Part shown: piece by piece, positions 27,114-35,785 of the stretch
Layout: every line of letters starts with the position of its first letter
Position numbering within the stretch: position 1 is the stretch's first letter
DNA from: Gammaproteobacteria bacterium
GTDB taxonomy: Bacteria > Pseudomonadota > Gammaproteobacteria > Pseudomonadales > Pseudomonadaceae
Assembly (NCBI GenBank): GCA_012728315.1
Contig: JAAYFI010000035.1
Location: 1 to 52,067 of the forward strand
Length of the DNA: 52,067 nt
Direction of reading: 5' to 3'
Program-made: the position numbers and the translations under genes
Notes under the pieces: generated by a model
The model's database searches: none
What the model saw: only the letters and a program-made list of their open reading frames with translations
What the model was told of the DNA's origin: nothing

Positions 27114-28268
27114 ATGGCAATAGCCTCAGGCGCGTACAAGAAAGCACTTGCTAACTTGCAAAAGCCCAAAGACGTGTTGGTTAAAATTGAACGCGTCACC
27201 AAGTACTTTGATGACACCTTGGCAGTGGATGAAGTCTCGCTAAATATCAATAAAGGCGAGATCTTTGCTCTACTGGGTGGCTCGGGTTCAGGGAAGTCAA
27301 CGTTGCTGCGCATGTTGGCTGGTTTTGAAACGCCAACTGAAGGCCGTATTTTGCTGGATGGTGTGGACATCACCCATATGCCACCCTATGAGCGCCCAAT
27401 TAATATGATGTTCCAGTCCTATGCGTTATTCCCGCATATGAGTGTTGAGCAAAATATTGCTTTTGGTCTCAAACAGGACCGTTTAGACAAAGAAGAAATT
27501 GCCGAGCGTGTTGAGGAAATGCTGCGTTTAGTGCATATGACCCAATATGCCAAGCGCAAACCGCATCAGTTATCCGGTGGTCAAAGGCAACGTGTGGCTT
27601 TAGCCCGCTCCTTGGCCAAGCGTCCCAAATTATTGTTGCTCGATGAGCCAATGGGCGCTTTGGACAAAAAATTGCGCTCGCAAATGCAGTTGGAATTGGT
27701 TGAGATTATTGAGCGTGTTGGCGTGACTTGTGTCATGGTCACCCACGATCAGGAAGAAGCCATGACCATGGCCGAACGTATTGCCATTATGCATCAAGGT
27801 TGGATTGCTCAAGTGGGCAGTCCGATGGATATTTATGAAACGCCAGCCAGCCGTTTAGTCTGCGAGTTTATTGGTAACGTTAACTTGTTTGATGGTGAAA
27901 TTATTACCGATGACTCGGACCATGCGGTGATTATCTGCCCTAAGCTGGAGCGTCCTATTTATATTGGCCACGGTATTACCAGTTTGGCGGAAAATAAGCG
28001 GGTGACCTTTGCCTTACGTCCGGAAAAGTTGCTGTTATGCAGCAGTAAACCCGAAGACCTTGAGCATGAAGATTACAACTGGGCCAAAGGCATAGTGCAT
28101 GATATTGCTTACTTAGGTGGGCACTCGGTGTACTACGTAGAATTAGCCTCGGGCACCATTGTCCAAGCTTTTATTGCTAACTCAGAGCGTAACGTCAAAC
28201 GTCCAACTTGGGATGATGAAGTCTATGTGCATTGGGTGGATGACAGTGGCGTGGTATTCCAATCATGA
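27114..28268 (+). CDS. spuF: Polyamine ABC transporter ATP-binding protein SpuF (PotA/PotG type)
   Basis: The ATPase that powers polyamine import. The nucleotide-binding domain contains Walker A GGSGSGKST, the Q-loop MMFQSYALFPHMS, the signature LSGGQRQRVALARS, Walker B LLLLDEPMGALD and the H-loop VTHDQEEA. A C-terminal TOBE-type domain follows from about residue 290 (VTFALRPEKLLL). ATG 27114, six bases after GGAG, gives 384 residues. Its stop overlaps the spuG start by four bases. Confidence 0.95.
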   Translation: MAIASGAYKKALANLQKPKDVLVKIERVTKYFDDTLAVDEVSLNINKGEIFALLGGSGSGKSTLLRMLAGFETPTEGRILLDGVDITHMPPYERPINMMFQSYALFPHMSVEQNIAFGLKQDRLDKEEIAERVEEMLRLVHMTQYAKRKPHQLSGGQRQRVALARSLAKRPKLLLLDEPMGALDKKLRSQMQLELVEIIERVGVTCVMVTHDQEEAMTMAERIAIMHQGWIAQVGSPMDIYETPASRLVCEFIGNVNLFDGEIITDDSDHAVIICPKLERPIYIGHGITSLAENKRVTFALRPEKLLLCSSKPEDLEHEDYNWAKGIVHDIAYLGGHSVYYVELASGTIVQAFIANSERNVKRPTWDDEVYVHWVDDSGVVFQS

Positions 28269-29176
28269 CTTTGCGCGATAAATTACTCGGGATGCTGCCC
28301 AAGGGCCGCCACGCAGTGATTGGCGTGCCATTTTTTTGGATGCTACTGTTCTTCCTATTACCCTTCGCTATCATTATTAAAATCAGCTTTGCGGAAGCGG
28401 ATATTGCGATTCCACCGTACACCAGTTTGACTGAGTGGGCGGACAGTCAGCTGACTGTTTTGCTGAACTTTGGCAACTATGTGCTGCTCAGTGAGGATCA
28501 GCTGTATATCTCGGCTTACCTTGGCTCGATAAAAATAGCCATTGTCAGTACGCTGCTGTGCCTGTTGGTGGGCTATCCAATGGCCTATGCCATTGCCCGC
28601 TCCAGCAAGCAGATGCAGCCGGTGTGGCTGCTGCTGATTATGATGCCAACTTGGACTGCATTATTGATTCGCGTGTATGCCTGGATGGGGATTCTCAGCA
28701 ATAACGGACTGTTGAACAATGCCTTGCTGTGGCTGGGTGTGATCAATGAACCCTTGCAGATTCTTAATACCAACATTGCGGTGTATATCGGCATTGTCTA
28801 TGCCTACCTGCCGTTTATGGTGTTACCGCTGTATGCCAACCTGGTTAAGCATGATCTGTCGCTGCTCGAAGCGGCCTCTGATCTTGGCGCGAAAGGCTAT
28901 ACCGCGTTTTGGAAAATCACCGTGCCGCTATCAAAAAGCGGCGTGATTGCCGGCTGCATGCTGGTATTTATTCCAGTGGTGGGTGAGTTTGTGATTCCAG
29001 AGCTGCTGGGCGGCCCGGAAACACTAATGATTGGTAAGGTGCTGTGGCAAGAGTTCTTTAACAACCGCGACTGGCCAGTGGCTGCATCGCTGGCGGTGAT
29101 TATGCTGTTGATTTTGATTGTGCCAATTATCTTATTTAATCGTAACCAAGCCAGTGAAATGGAGGGCAAAGCATGA
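28265..29176 (+). CDS. spuG: Polyamine ABC transporter permease SpuG (PotH type)
   Basis: One of two inner-membrane permeases of the importer. The 303-residue protein has six predicted helices and the EAA-type coupling segment LLEAASDLGAKGYTAFWKITVPLSKSG around residues 200-225, which contacts the ATPase. GEFVIPELLGGPETLMIG is characteristic of the PotB/PotH branch. It overlaps spuF and spuH by four bases each, consistent with coupled translation. Confidence 0.95.
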   Translation: MTLRDKLLGMLPKGRHAVIGVPFFWMLLFFLLPFAIIIKISFAEADIAIPPYTSLTEWADSQLTVLLNFGNYVLLSEDQLYISAYLGSIKIAIVSTLLCLLVGYPMAYAIARSSKQMQPVWLLLIMMPTWTALLIRVYAWMGILSNNGLLNNALLWLGVINEPLQILNTNIAVYIGIVYAYLPFMVLPLYANLVKHDLSLLEAASDLGAKGYTAFWKITVPLSKSGVIAGCMLVFIPVVGEFVIPELLGGPETLMIGKVLWQEFFNNRDWPVAASLAVIMLLILIVPIILFNRNQASEMEGKA

Positions 29177-30021
29177 AGAAATTCAACTTCTCGCGCTTGA
29201 TGCTGATTGCTGGTTTGTTATTTATTTACCTGCCCATGCTGATTTTGGTGATCTACTCGTTTAACGCTTCACGCTTAGTGACGGTGTGGGGTGGCTGGTC
29301 AACCAAGTGGTATGCGGGCTTGTTGGATAATACTCAGCTGATGAATGCAGTGCTGCGCTCTTTAGAGATTGCCACCTACACGGCAATTGCAGCAACAGCA
29401 CTCGGTACTTTGGCAGCCTTGGTTCTGACTCGGGTGGGTCGCTTTCGTGGACGTACGCTATTTGGCGGTATGGTCACCGCGCCGTTGGTGATGCCTGAGG
29501 TGATTACCGGTCTGTCTTTGCTATTGCTATTTGTTGCTATGGCGCAGTTGATTGGTTGGCCGATGGAGCGCGGTGTGGTTACGATTTGGATCGCCCATAC
29601 TACGTTTTGTACCGCTTATGTGGCGGTGGTGGTGTCCTCGCGTTTACGTGAAATTGATCGCTCCATGGAGGAGGCGGCAATGGATCTGGGCGCTAAGCCT
29701 TGGAAAGTATTTTTCCTGATTACCATACCTATGATTGCGCCGTCTCTGGCGGCAGGGGCGATGATGTCTTTTGCGCTGTCATTGGATGACTTGGTTCTTG
29801 CAAGCTTTGTTTCAGGTCCCGGCTCAACTACCTTGCCGATGGAGATTTTCTCGGCGGTGCGTATGGGAGTTAAACCAGAAATCAATGCGATTGCCAGCTT
29901 GATCCTATTGTTTATTTCTTTTGCTACTTTCCTGCTGTGGTTCTTTACCCGGCGTGCAGAGAAAGCCAGAAAGAAAGCCATGGCGCAGATTAAAGAGCAG
30001 GAGCGCGCCGGCTTAGTCTAG
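29173..30021 (+). CDS. spuH: Polyamine ABC transporter permease SpuH (PotI type)
   Basis: The second permease of the importer, 282 residues with six helices. The coupling segment reads MEEAAMDLGAKPWKVFFLITIPMIAPS, and SFALSLDDLVLASFVSGPGSTTLPM is a PotC/PotI hallmark. It has a GGAGG site within the end of spuG. It is the last gene of the cluster and is followed by a strong terminator. Confidence 0.95.
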   Translation: MKKFNFSRLMLIAGLLFIYLPMLILVIYSFNASRLVTVWGGWSTKWYAGLLDNTQLMNAVLRSLEIATYTAIAATALGTLAALVLTRVGRFRGRTLFGGMVTAPLVMPEVITGLSLLLLFVAMAQLIGWPMERGVVTIWIAHTTFCTAYVAVVVSSRLREIDRSMEEAAMDLGAKPWKVFFLITIPMIAPSLAAGAMMSFALSLDDLVLASFVSGPGSTTLPMEIFSAVRMGVKPEINAIASLILLFISFATFLLWFFTRRAEKARKKAMAQIKEQERAGLV

Positions 30022-30036
30022 CCTTGAGTGAAAGCA

Positions 30037-30075
30037 AAACGCCGCAGCGGGTTATCCCCCGACTGCGGCGTTTTT
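30037..30075 (+). terminator. Rho-independent terminator of the spuDEFGH cluster
   Basis: AAAACGCCGCAG and CTGCGGCGTTTTT form a long stem with an inner CGGG/CCCG pairing, ending in five T. It lies 15 bases after spuH. Confidence 0.94.
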
Positions 30076-30105
30076 ATATCGAACAGTCACCAATGAGGTA
30101 GTGAG

Positions 30106-32154
30106 CTATTGACCTGGGCTGACATGCACTCCCGCGGTGTTGTCTAGCAGGCTGCTGGTTGCGGTTTGAATATAGGCATTGAGCTGCTTAAGCAGTGATG
30201 CATCGTCGCTATGCTCTGTCGCTGGCGCGCTCTGCGGGTTGGTACCGAGCTGGTAAGTCCAAACTCGAGCATCAAGATCTTTGGGCTTAATCACAATACG
30301 CTCACCTTTAATCAGTGCGACGGTCTGATCGCTACCTGAGGGTTTGATAATGGCAAAGCCTGGGTCACCTTCAGGTAAGGTCAGTAAATCGCGACCCCAG
30401 CATTGGTGCTGAACTTGACCACCTAAGCGGCCCATAATAGTCGGCACCATATCCACTTGTGAGCCAACGGTAGCGTTTTCTGTGCCCCATTTTTCTTGGA
30501 CACCTGGCGCAATCAATAACATCGGCACGTGGAAACGGTACAGATCCATCTCGGTCATTTGCTCAGGTGCACCAAAGCCATGATCGCCCAGCACAACAAA
30601 GAGGGTGTCGTTGTACCAAGGCTGTTGTTTGGCTTTTTTAAAGAACTCACCCAGTGCCCAGTCGGAATAGCGCATGGCGGTCAGGTGTAAATCTAAACTG
30701 CCGTGCCCGGTTATTGTTTCAGTGGGCAGTACGTCGGGTAGTGCGTACGGCGTATGGTTCGATAGGCTTTGCAGTAAGGCATAAAAGGGTGTGTCATTGG
30801 GCAGCTTATTGAGTTCGATAATACTGCGGTCAAACATATCTTGGTCAGACACGCCCCAAGTTGGATCCGACACTACAGGGTTCACATAATCGTTACGGCC
30901 AATAAAGTTGGTCATACCTTGATTACTAAAGAAGCCCTGTTGATTGTCCCAAGCAAAGTCGCCGTTATACACATAGGCATCTTGGAAGTTGCGTGCACTT
31001 AAGAGCTGCGGCAAACCAGAAAACTGATTGCCGCCTTCAGGGCTTTGCATTAAGTATTCAAAGGCAGGCAGGTTAGGGAAGCAGGCCATGCTGGCGAACA
31101 TCCCTTGGTGGGTGTGGGTGCCATTGGCAAAGAAGCGAGTAAACAGCAAACCTTCTTTAGCTAACTTATCGAACTCTGGGGTGATCTGATCTTGACTGCC
31201 GAGCGCACCGGTATAACGCCCAGCAAAACTTTCCATCAGAATCACCACGACATTGCGCACATTCAGTTGCGTATCCGCCACTGGCGAATAAATGCGGCGA
31301 ATGGCGGCGTTATCGGCATCGATTAACTGATCTTGTGCCGTTAACACGAGCTCGCGGGTGATATCTTGCGCCTCATCGGCCGGTAGCGTGGCCTTCCAAA
31401 TATTATCGCGGTGCGCAGAAAAGGTGGTTTTCGCCGCGTTATATAAACTCAAGACAGGGTTTAAACCCAAGTGATTGGCAAACATCGAATGCGTAGTATA
31501 AGCATCACCCCAGCGCAGTGGTGGACCTTGGCGCAAGGTGCCGCGTGCAGCAACCACACAAATGACTAGGCAGATTGAGAAAGCAACGCCTTGGGTTAAA
31601 TAGCTATAGCTTGAATCAGTCGAGTGGTAGGAGCGGGTTGTTCGTTCAGCCCAAGAGAGCAAGAAAAACATCACCACAGTGCCAGCCAGCCAGGCGCTGA
31701 GTAAACTGATCACCGGAAAGCCATGCCACAGCATACTCAATACAGTGGCAGGATCTTCATTGAGGTATTGGAAAACTAAGCTGTTGAGGCGCTGGTGAAA
31801 TTCACGATAAAAATCCAGCTCGATAATACCTAGCAAAATACTGATAGCCGCGGTGAAAGTCAGCCAAGCCACCAGTAAACGGCGTTGATTCATTAACCAA
31901 GGTATTAAAATTCCCAGCAGTAATGGCACGCTTACATAGACAATTAAGCGCAGATCAAAGCGTATGCCATTGCTAAAGGCTTCAAGCAGATCTGCCGTGC
32001 TGCTGCTGTCGATCATTTCATGATTGTAAGCTAAGAGTAATGCCCGCAACGCGGTCAATAAAATCAGCCACAGCACAATACTGGCGGCAGTGAAGAGTAA
32101 GTGCGATTTTAAACTAATACGTGTTTTCGGCACGTGGGAAGAACGAGCAAGCAT
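30106..32154 (-). CDS. LTA-synthase-family membrane sulfatase (phosphoglycerol/phosphoethanolamine transferase-like)
   Basis: A 682-residue membrane enzyme with about five N-terminal TM helices (in residues 18-205) and a periplasmic alkaline-phosphatase-superfamily domain from about 298. VVVILMES gives the first metal ligand (E308), ANGTHTHQG contains the probable nucleophilic Thr (T346 or T348), and VVLGDHGFG supplies the Asp/His metal ligands. Family members transfer phosphoglycerol or phosphoethanolamine groups from phospholipids to envelope glycans or lipids. Gram-negative members are diverse, so I cannot name the acceptor. The InaA-like kinase gene lies 65 bases upstream on the same strand, suggesting a shared envelope role. 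Confidence 0.85.
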   Translation of the reverse strand: MLARSSHVPKTRISLKSHLLFTAASIVLWLILLTALRALLLAYNHEMIDSSSTADLLEAFSNGIRFDLRLIVYVSVPLLLGILIPWLMNQRRLLVAWLTFTAAISILLGIIELDFYREFHQRLNSLVFQYLNEDPATVLSMLWHGFPVISLLSAWLAGTVVMFFLLSWAERTTRSYHSTDSSYSYLTQGVAFSICLVICVVAARGTLRQGPPLRWGDAYTTHSMFANHLGLNPVLSLYNAAKTTFSAHRDNIWKATLPADEAQDITRELVLTAQDQLIDADNAAIRRIYSPVADTQLNVRNVVVILMESFAGRYTGALGSQDQITPEFDKLAKEGLLFTRFFANGTHTHQGMFASMACFPNLPAFEYLMQSPEGGNQFSGLPQLLSARNFQDAYVYNGDFAWDNQQGFFSNQGMTNFIGRNDYVNPVVSDPTWGVSDQDMFDRSIIELNKLPNDTPFYALLQSLSNHTPYALPDVLPTETITGHGSLDLHLTAMRYSDWALGEFFKKAKQQPWYNDTLFVVLGDHGFGAPEQMTEMDLYRFHVPMLLIAPGVQEKWGTENATVGSQVDMVPTIMGRLGGQVQHQCWGRDLLTLPEGDPGFAIIKPSGSDQTVALIKGERIVIKPKDLDARVWTYQLGTNPQSAPATEHSDDASLLKQLNAYIQTATSSLLDNTAGVHVSPGQ

Positions 32155-32219
32155 AAGTAACGCCTATAAAGCATGGAAAGAAAAGAGTGTTCTATCTGCG
32201 CAGTGAGCAGCTGTAAAAG

Positions 32220-32918
32220 TTAAGTAAGCTTAGTGCGTAATTTTGGGTTTAGGTTGCAGTAGTGCTGCAAAAAAAGCTGCCAATGGGCTTGCGGCATACC
32301 GCCACGGTGGCGCCCCAGCTGTTTAATATCATGCAGGGCTGCTCGCGAAGCAGGCCAGCGGCGTCGAGCTTTTTCTAGATCCAATAAAGCCACTTCAGGT
32401 GCATGTTTAGGGTCGGTTTTAATAAAAATATGCTTGGCATAGCAGCAGCTATGCTGCCAGCCTGCCTGATGCATGCGCGATAAAGTGTGAGCAATTTGCT
32501 CTAAAACGGGCTCAATCTGTGCGCTATCAATTGGGTGGCTGCGCTGCTGCTCATACCACTGATCTAGACTGATAAAGCCTGTAAGCGCCTCGGTGACTAA
32601 TAAAGCATGCCAGTCCGAGCCTTTTTTCTTGGCACCATAAAAAACCAGTTTGGGTACTTGCACGCCAAGACTTTGCAAAGCTTGCATGGCATTTTTTTCG
32701 CGCAAGACTGTGGGGCGACCTAGAGGGTAGCGCCAAGAAAAAAAACGGTGGCCTATTTGACGCTTGCTGTACAAGCAAGGCTGCTCTGGGGTTTCGGGAG
32801 CTAAAACTTGCACACCACTTTCGCCACCGCGGCGTTGATTGGGTTCTTCAACCCATTGCCCCGTGCGTGCCCACCAGTGCTCAAAATCTTGATCAGAGGT
32901 ATCAAGAGGGGTACTCAT
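32220..32918 (-). CDS. inaA: InaA/WaaP-like (lipopolysaccharide kinase superfamily) protein
   Basis: A 232-residue protein resembling the InaA and Kdo/heptose kinase group. It has a possible N-lobe lysine (K52 in YSKRQ) and a catalytic-loop-like segment QHSCCYAKHIFI at about 155-166. The metal-binding loop reads LLDLEKARRRW in place of DFG. The usual catalytic Asp of the loop is not obvious, which is common in InaA proteins, so activity is uncertain. InaA was first noted as a weak-acid-inducible protein. It is followed by the LTA-synthase-like gene. Confidence 0.72.
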   Translation of the reverse strand: MSTPLDTSDQDFEHWWARTGQWVEEPNQRRGGESGVQVLAPETPEQPCLYSKRQIGHRFFSWRYPLGRPTVLREKNAMQALQSLGVQVPKLVFYGAKKKGSDWHALLVTEALTGFISLDQWYEQQRSHPIDSAQIEPVLEQIAHTLSRMHQAGWQHSCCYAKHIFIKTDPKHAPEVALLDLEKARRRWPASRAALHDIKQLGRHRGGMPQAHWQLFLQHYCNLNPKLRTKLT

Positions 32919-33095
32919 ACTGTAATCCTTATACTGGGGCTTAGCTTGCTATGAGCCCGTGGTTGCGCATTAAACATAATGTCATTTCACTTAACCTAAA
33001 CAGTTTTGAACATGTAGCGATTTGGCCAAGTTTGCTTGTGTCATGCTGCGCAGAAGAGCGTGTAACTGGGCATACTTGGCGTCAGCTAATATAAG

Positions 33096-35486
33096 TTATT
33101 GCGGCCGCAGGTGTAAGGTGCTTTGTGTATATTGCTGGATATCTTGGTCCGCTAGATGTTGTTGGACATACTGGCCATGGATATAAGCGCGGGCTTGATC
33201 GGCGTAGTGGCGATCGAAGCGTACACCGCTTTGTCCGACCGGATTAATCCCAAGGGCGTGTTCTGGAGTGGCAAAATCAATAATACGGCGTGTGGAGGGG
33301 CCGTAGATCACGGGCCAAGGTGCGCTGCCGTAGCCGCTGGATAAATTATTAGGCATTTCATGCGCCCCAGGTGCAGCAAAGCTGCCAACATTCAGCAGGC
33401 TGTCGAGTGGTGATTGCTGCCCGAGCGGATGTTTATGAGTCAAAGTATGGGCTTTGCCCCAGAGCCAATCATTTGGATCAGAGCCCAAAGTCGTGCGCAG
33501 ATGTAGCAGTGTGGCTTGCCAGGCTTGCCCCACCACCTGCTGGCGTGTTTGGGCTTCTGCATTGCTGTGGTTATGCCACCACGGCGAGTCGGGGGTTGCT
33601 GCTAATAAGGGCAGGGCGCTGTCAATAATACGAGTATGCAACAGGTTGTTAAATACATTTTCGCCAAGCTCATCGAGCATCGCAGCTTGTAATAACTGAT
33701 AGGTAAACTCGGTAAATAACGTGGGCAAATAGCTGTTGATAGGGTAGTCACCTGGCCACGCTGCCAGTTGCTTGACGAGTTTTTGTTCTTCAGTGCCCCG
33801 AGCTACTTCCTGCAAATCAGCGAGCAAAGGTGCCAGTACACGCTGAGCATAGCCGGTGCGGTTATCTAATTGTACGGCTTGGCTATTTTGCGTATCCCAT
33901 TTGATGTGCGGCTCGCTGAGCCGTTCAATGAGTTGTGCACCGCGGTCGGATAAATTGTAATAACCGGGCAGTGGGATTTTTTTGGGGGAGGCCGGTAAGA
34001 AGTTGGCAGAAACAATATAACCACGCTCGGGGTTTTCTTCTTGTGGGTTATCAGTGAATGGATAAAAGCCATATTTTTTGCTGGCTGCTGATTGGCTGTC
34101 GAGAATAAATGCCGGTTGTGCGCTTTTATCGCGAATCGGCATTTTGGCTGCGGCCCACCAAGCGATATCACCTTGGGCATTGGCCCACACGAGGTTAAGA
34201 CCGGGCGCGTGGATTTGGCTGGCGGCTTGGCGTGCTTTATCTAGAGTATTAGCGCGGTTGAGTGCATAGAACGCATCTAAAATAGGGTTTTCTGTTTCAA
34301 GAAAAGCCCACCACATGGCAATGGGTGTTGTTGGGCTGTGGTTGCCCAGAGCGGTGTTAATAATGGGGCCATAGGCTGAATGCTGCAGGATAAGCTGCTC
34401 AGGCTCTTGATCTTTGATCGCAATCCATTGCGTTTGGCTGTCGAGTGTTTGCCACTCATTATTTTGCCAAACCTGCTGTGGATTATCCGGGTTGGTCTTG
34501 AGAGCAATTAAATCTAAATCATCATTTTGGAACATGGTCATCGACCAGCCAAACTCACGGTTATGGCCAAGCAAAGCAAAAGGGTTGAGCGCTTGGAAGT
34601 GGCCATACAGTTCAAAATCAGGCGTTTGCAGATGTGCTTCGTACCACACCGCGGGCACAGAGAAACTAATATGCGGGTCTCCGGCTAATAGCGGTTTGCC
34701 ACTTGCCGTTTTTGCGCCACTTAATACCCAGGCATTGCTGCCTTCAAACTGTGGTAAGCCCGCAGCAAATAGAGCGTCTTGGCTCAGTTGCGCCAAACTC
34801 TGCAGCTGCGTCCAGTCGTCTGCGCTTAATTGAGCGTGGGATGGTTGGGGCACCGCTCCGCTATAGGGTGTTTTAAGATCAAAAATATCTAAATATTCTT
34901 CACCCAATTGCTCGCGAATATAGCTTAACGTAGGTTCGGTACGAAAAGCCGCAGCAAAGCTGTAGGCTAAATAACCAGCAATGCTCATGGTGTCTTCCAT
35001 GGTAAAAGGGCGTGGTGTTACGCCAAGTAGATCAAACTCAAGGGGTTTAGCGCCTTGTGCTTGAAATTGGTTAATACCGTCTAGATAGGCTTGCAGTGCT
35101 TGCGCAGGCGCGCTGTTCATATCGATATTTTGCACGTACTGCTGGGCATGTTGATAAAGACGTAAAGTGCGAAACAATCGATCAATTTTGACTGTTTTTT
35201 CGCCAAGGATTTCAGAGAGCTCGCCACGTGCGAGGCGGCGCATAATTTCCATTTGAAAAAGACGGTCTTGAGCTTGCACAAAACCTAAGGCGCGGTAGGC
35301 GTCCAGTTCATGTTGCGCCCGTATATGTGGTACGCCACGCTCGTCGTAATGCACATCTACAGCGGCCTTGAGTGACTGTAAATGCAGGGTGCCACTGCGC
35401 TGTGGTAGCTTGTGCTGTACGTACCATGTGCTTGCTAGTGCGCCGCAAGCAAGTAATACAGCGCAAAAAATTAAAAAACGTTTCAT
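33096..35486 (-). CDS. Penicillin-acylase-family N-terminal nucleophile hydrolase (QuiP-like)
   Basis: A 796-residue exported precursor of the Ntn-hydrolase family. The signal peptide or anchor (3-20) is followed by the alpha domain (DERGVPHIRA, then QAQDRLFQMEIMRRLARGELSE). A linker leads to the autocatalytic site EGSNAWVLSG, whose Ser250 becomes the N-terminus of the beta subunit. AGDPHISFSVPAVWYE and GHNREFGWSMTMFQNDDLDL follow. Relatives in Pseudomonas (QuiP, PvdQ) cleave acyl-homoserine lactones; others cleave penicillins or unknown amides. The sequence cannot fix the substrate. The ATG at 35486 gives a proper signal peptide; the longer frame to 35525 does not. Confidence 0.85.
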   Translation of the reverse strand: MKRFLIFCAVLLACGALASTWYVQHKLPQRSGTLHLQSLKAAVDVHYDERGVPHIRAQHELDAYRALGFVQAQDRLFQMEIMRRLARGELSEILGEKTVKIDRLFRTLRLYQHAQQYVQNIDMNSAPAQALQAYLDGINQFQAQGAKPLEFDLLGVTPRPFTMEDTMSIAGYLAYSFAAAFRTEPTLSYIREQLGEEYLDIFDLKTPYSGAVPQPSHAQLSADDWTQLQSLAQLSQDALFAAGLPQFEGSNAWVLSGAKTASGKPLLAGDPHISFSVPAVWYEAHLQTPDFELYGHFQALNPFALLGHNREFGWSMTMFQNDDLDLIALKTNPDNPQQVWQNNEWQTLDSQTQWIAIKDQEPEQLILQHSAYGPIINTALGNHSPTTPIAMWWAFLETENPILDAFYALNRANTLDKARQAASQIHAPGLNLVWANAQGDIAWWAAAKMPIRDKSAQPAFILDSQSAASKKYGFYPFTDNPQEENPERGYIVSANFLPASPKKIPLPGYYNLSDRGAQLIERLSEPHIKWDTQNSQAVQLDNRTGYAQRVLAPLLADLQEVARGTEEQKLVKQLAAWPGDYPINSYLPTLFTEFTYQLLQAAMLDELGENVFNNLLHTRIIDSALPLLAATPDSPWWHNHSNAEAQTRQQVVGQAWQATLLHLRTTLGSDPNDWLWGKAHTLTHKHPLGQQSPLDSLLNVGSFAAPGAHEMPNNLSSGYGSAPWPVIYGPSTRRIIDFATPEHALGINPVGQSGVRFDRHYADQARAYIHGQYVQQHLADQDIQQYTQSTLHLRPQ

Positions 35487-35785
35487 GGGTGCTGGGCCTG
35501 TATAAAGCGTAAAAATACTGCGCAATGTTTAAGTGTAGGGTGGCGCAGGGCAAAATGTATAAGCGCATAGCTAAAAGTGTGGGGGCTTTGTTGTCAAATG
35601 TTTAGCTGCAACTATTTAAGTTGTGTGTGACACAGTCGATGACTACAGCTGAGGCCTTAATCACTGGAAAAGCTCGACTTATAACCGCTAAAGCAGCAAG
35701 ATCAACAATAAATAAAATTTACTGAGTGCGCCTTGATAGTCGTTCAAGCAGTAAAAATAACAATAAAAAACTCGGGGGAGTTGTT

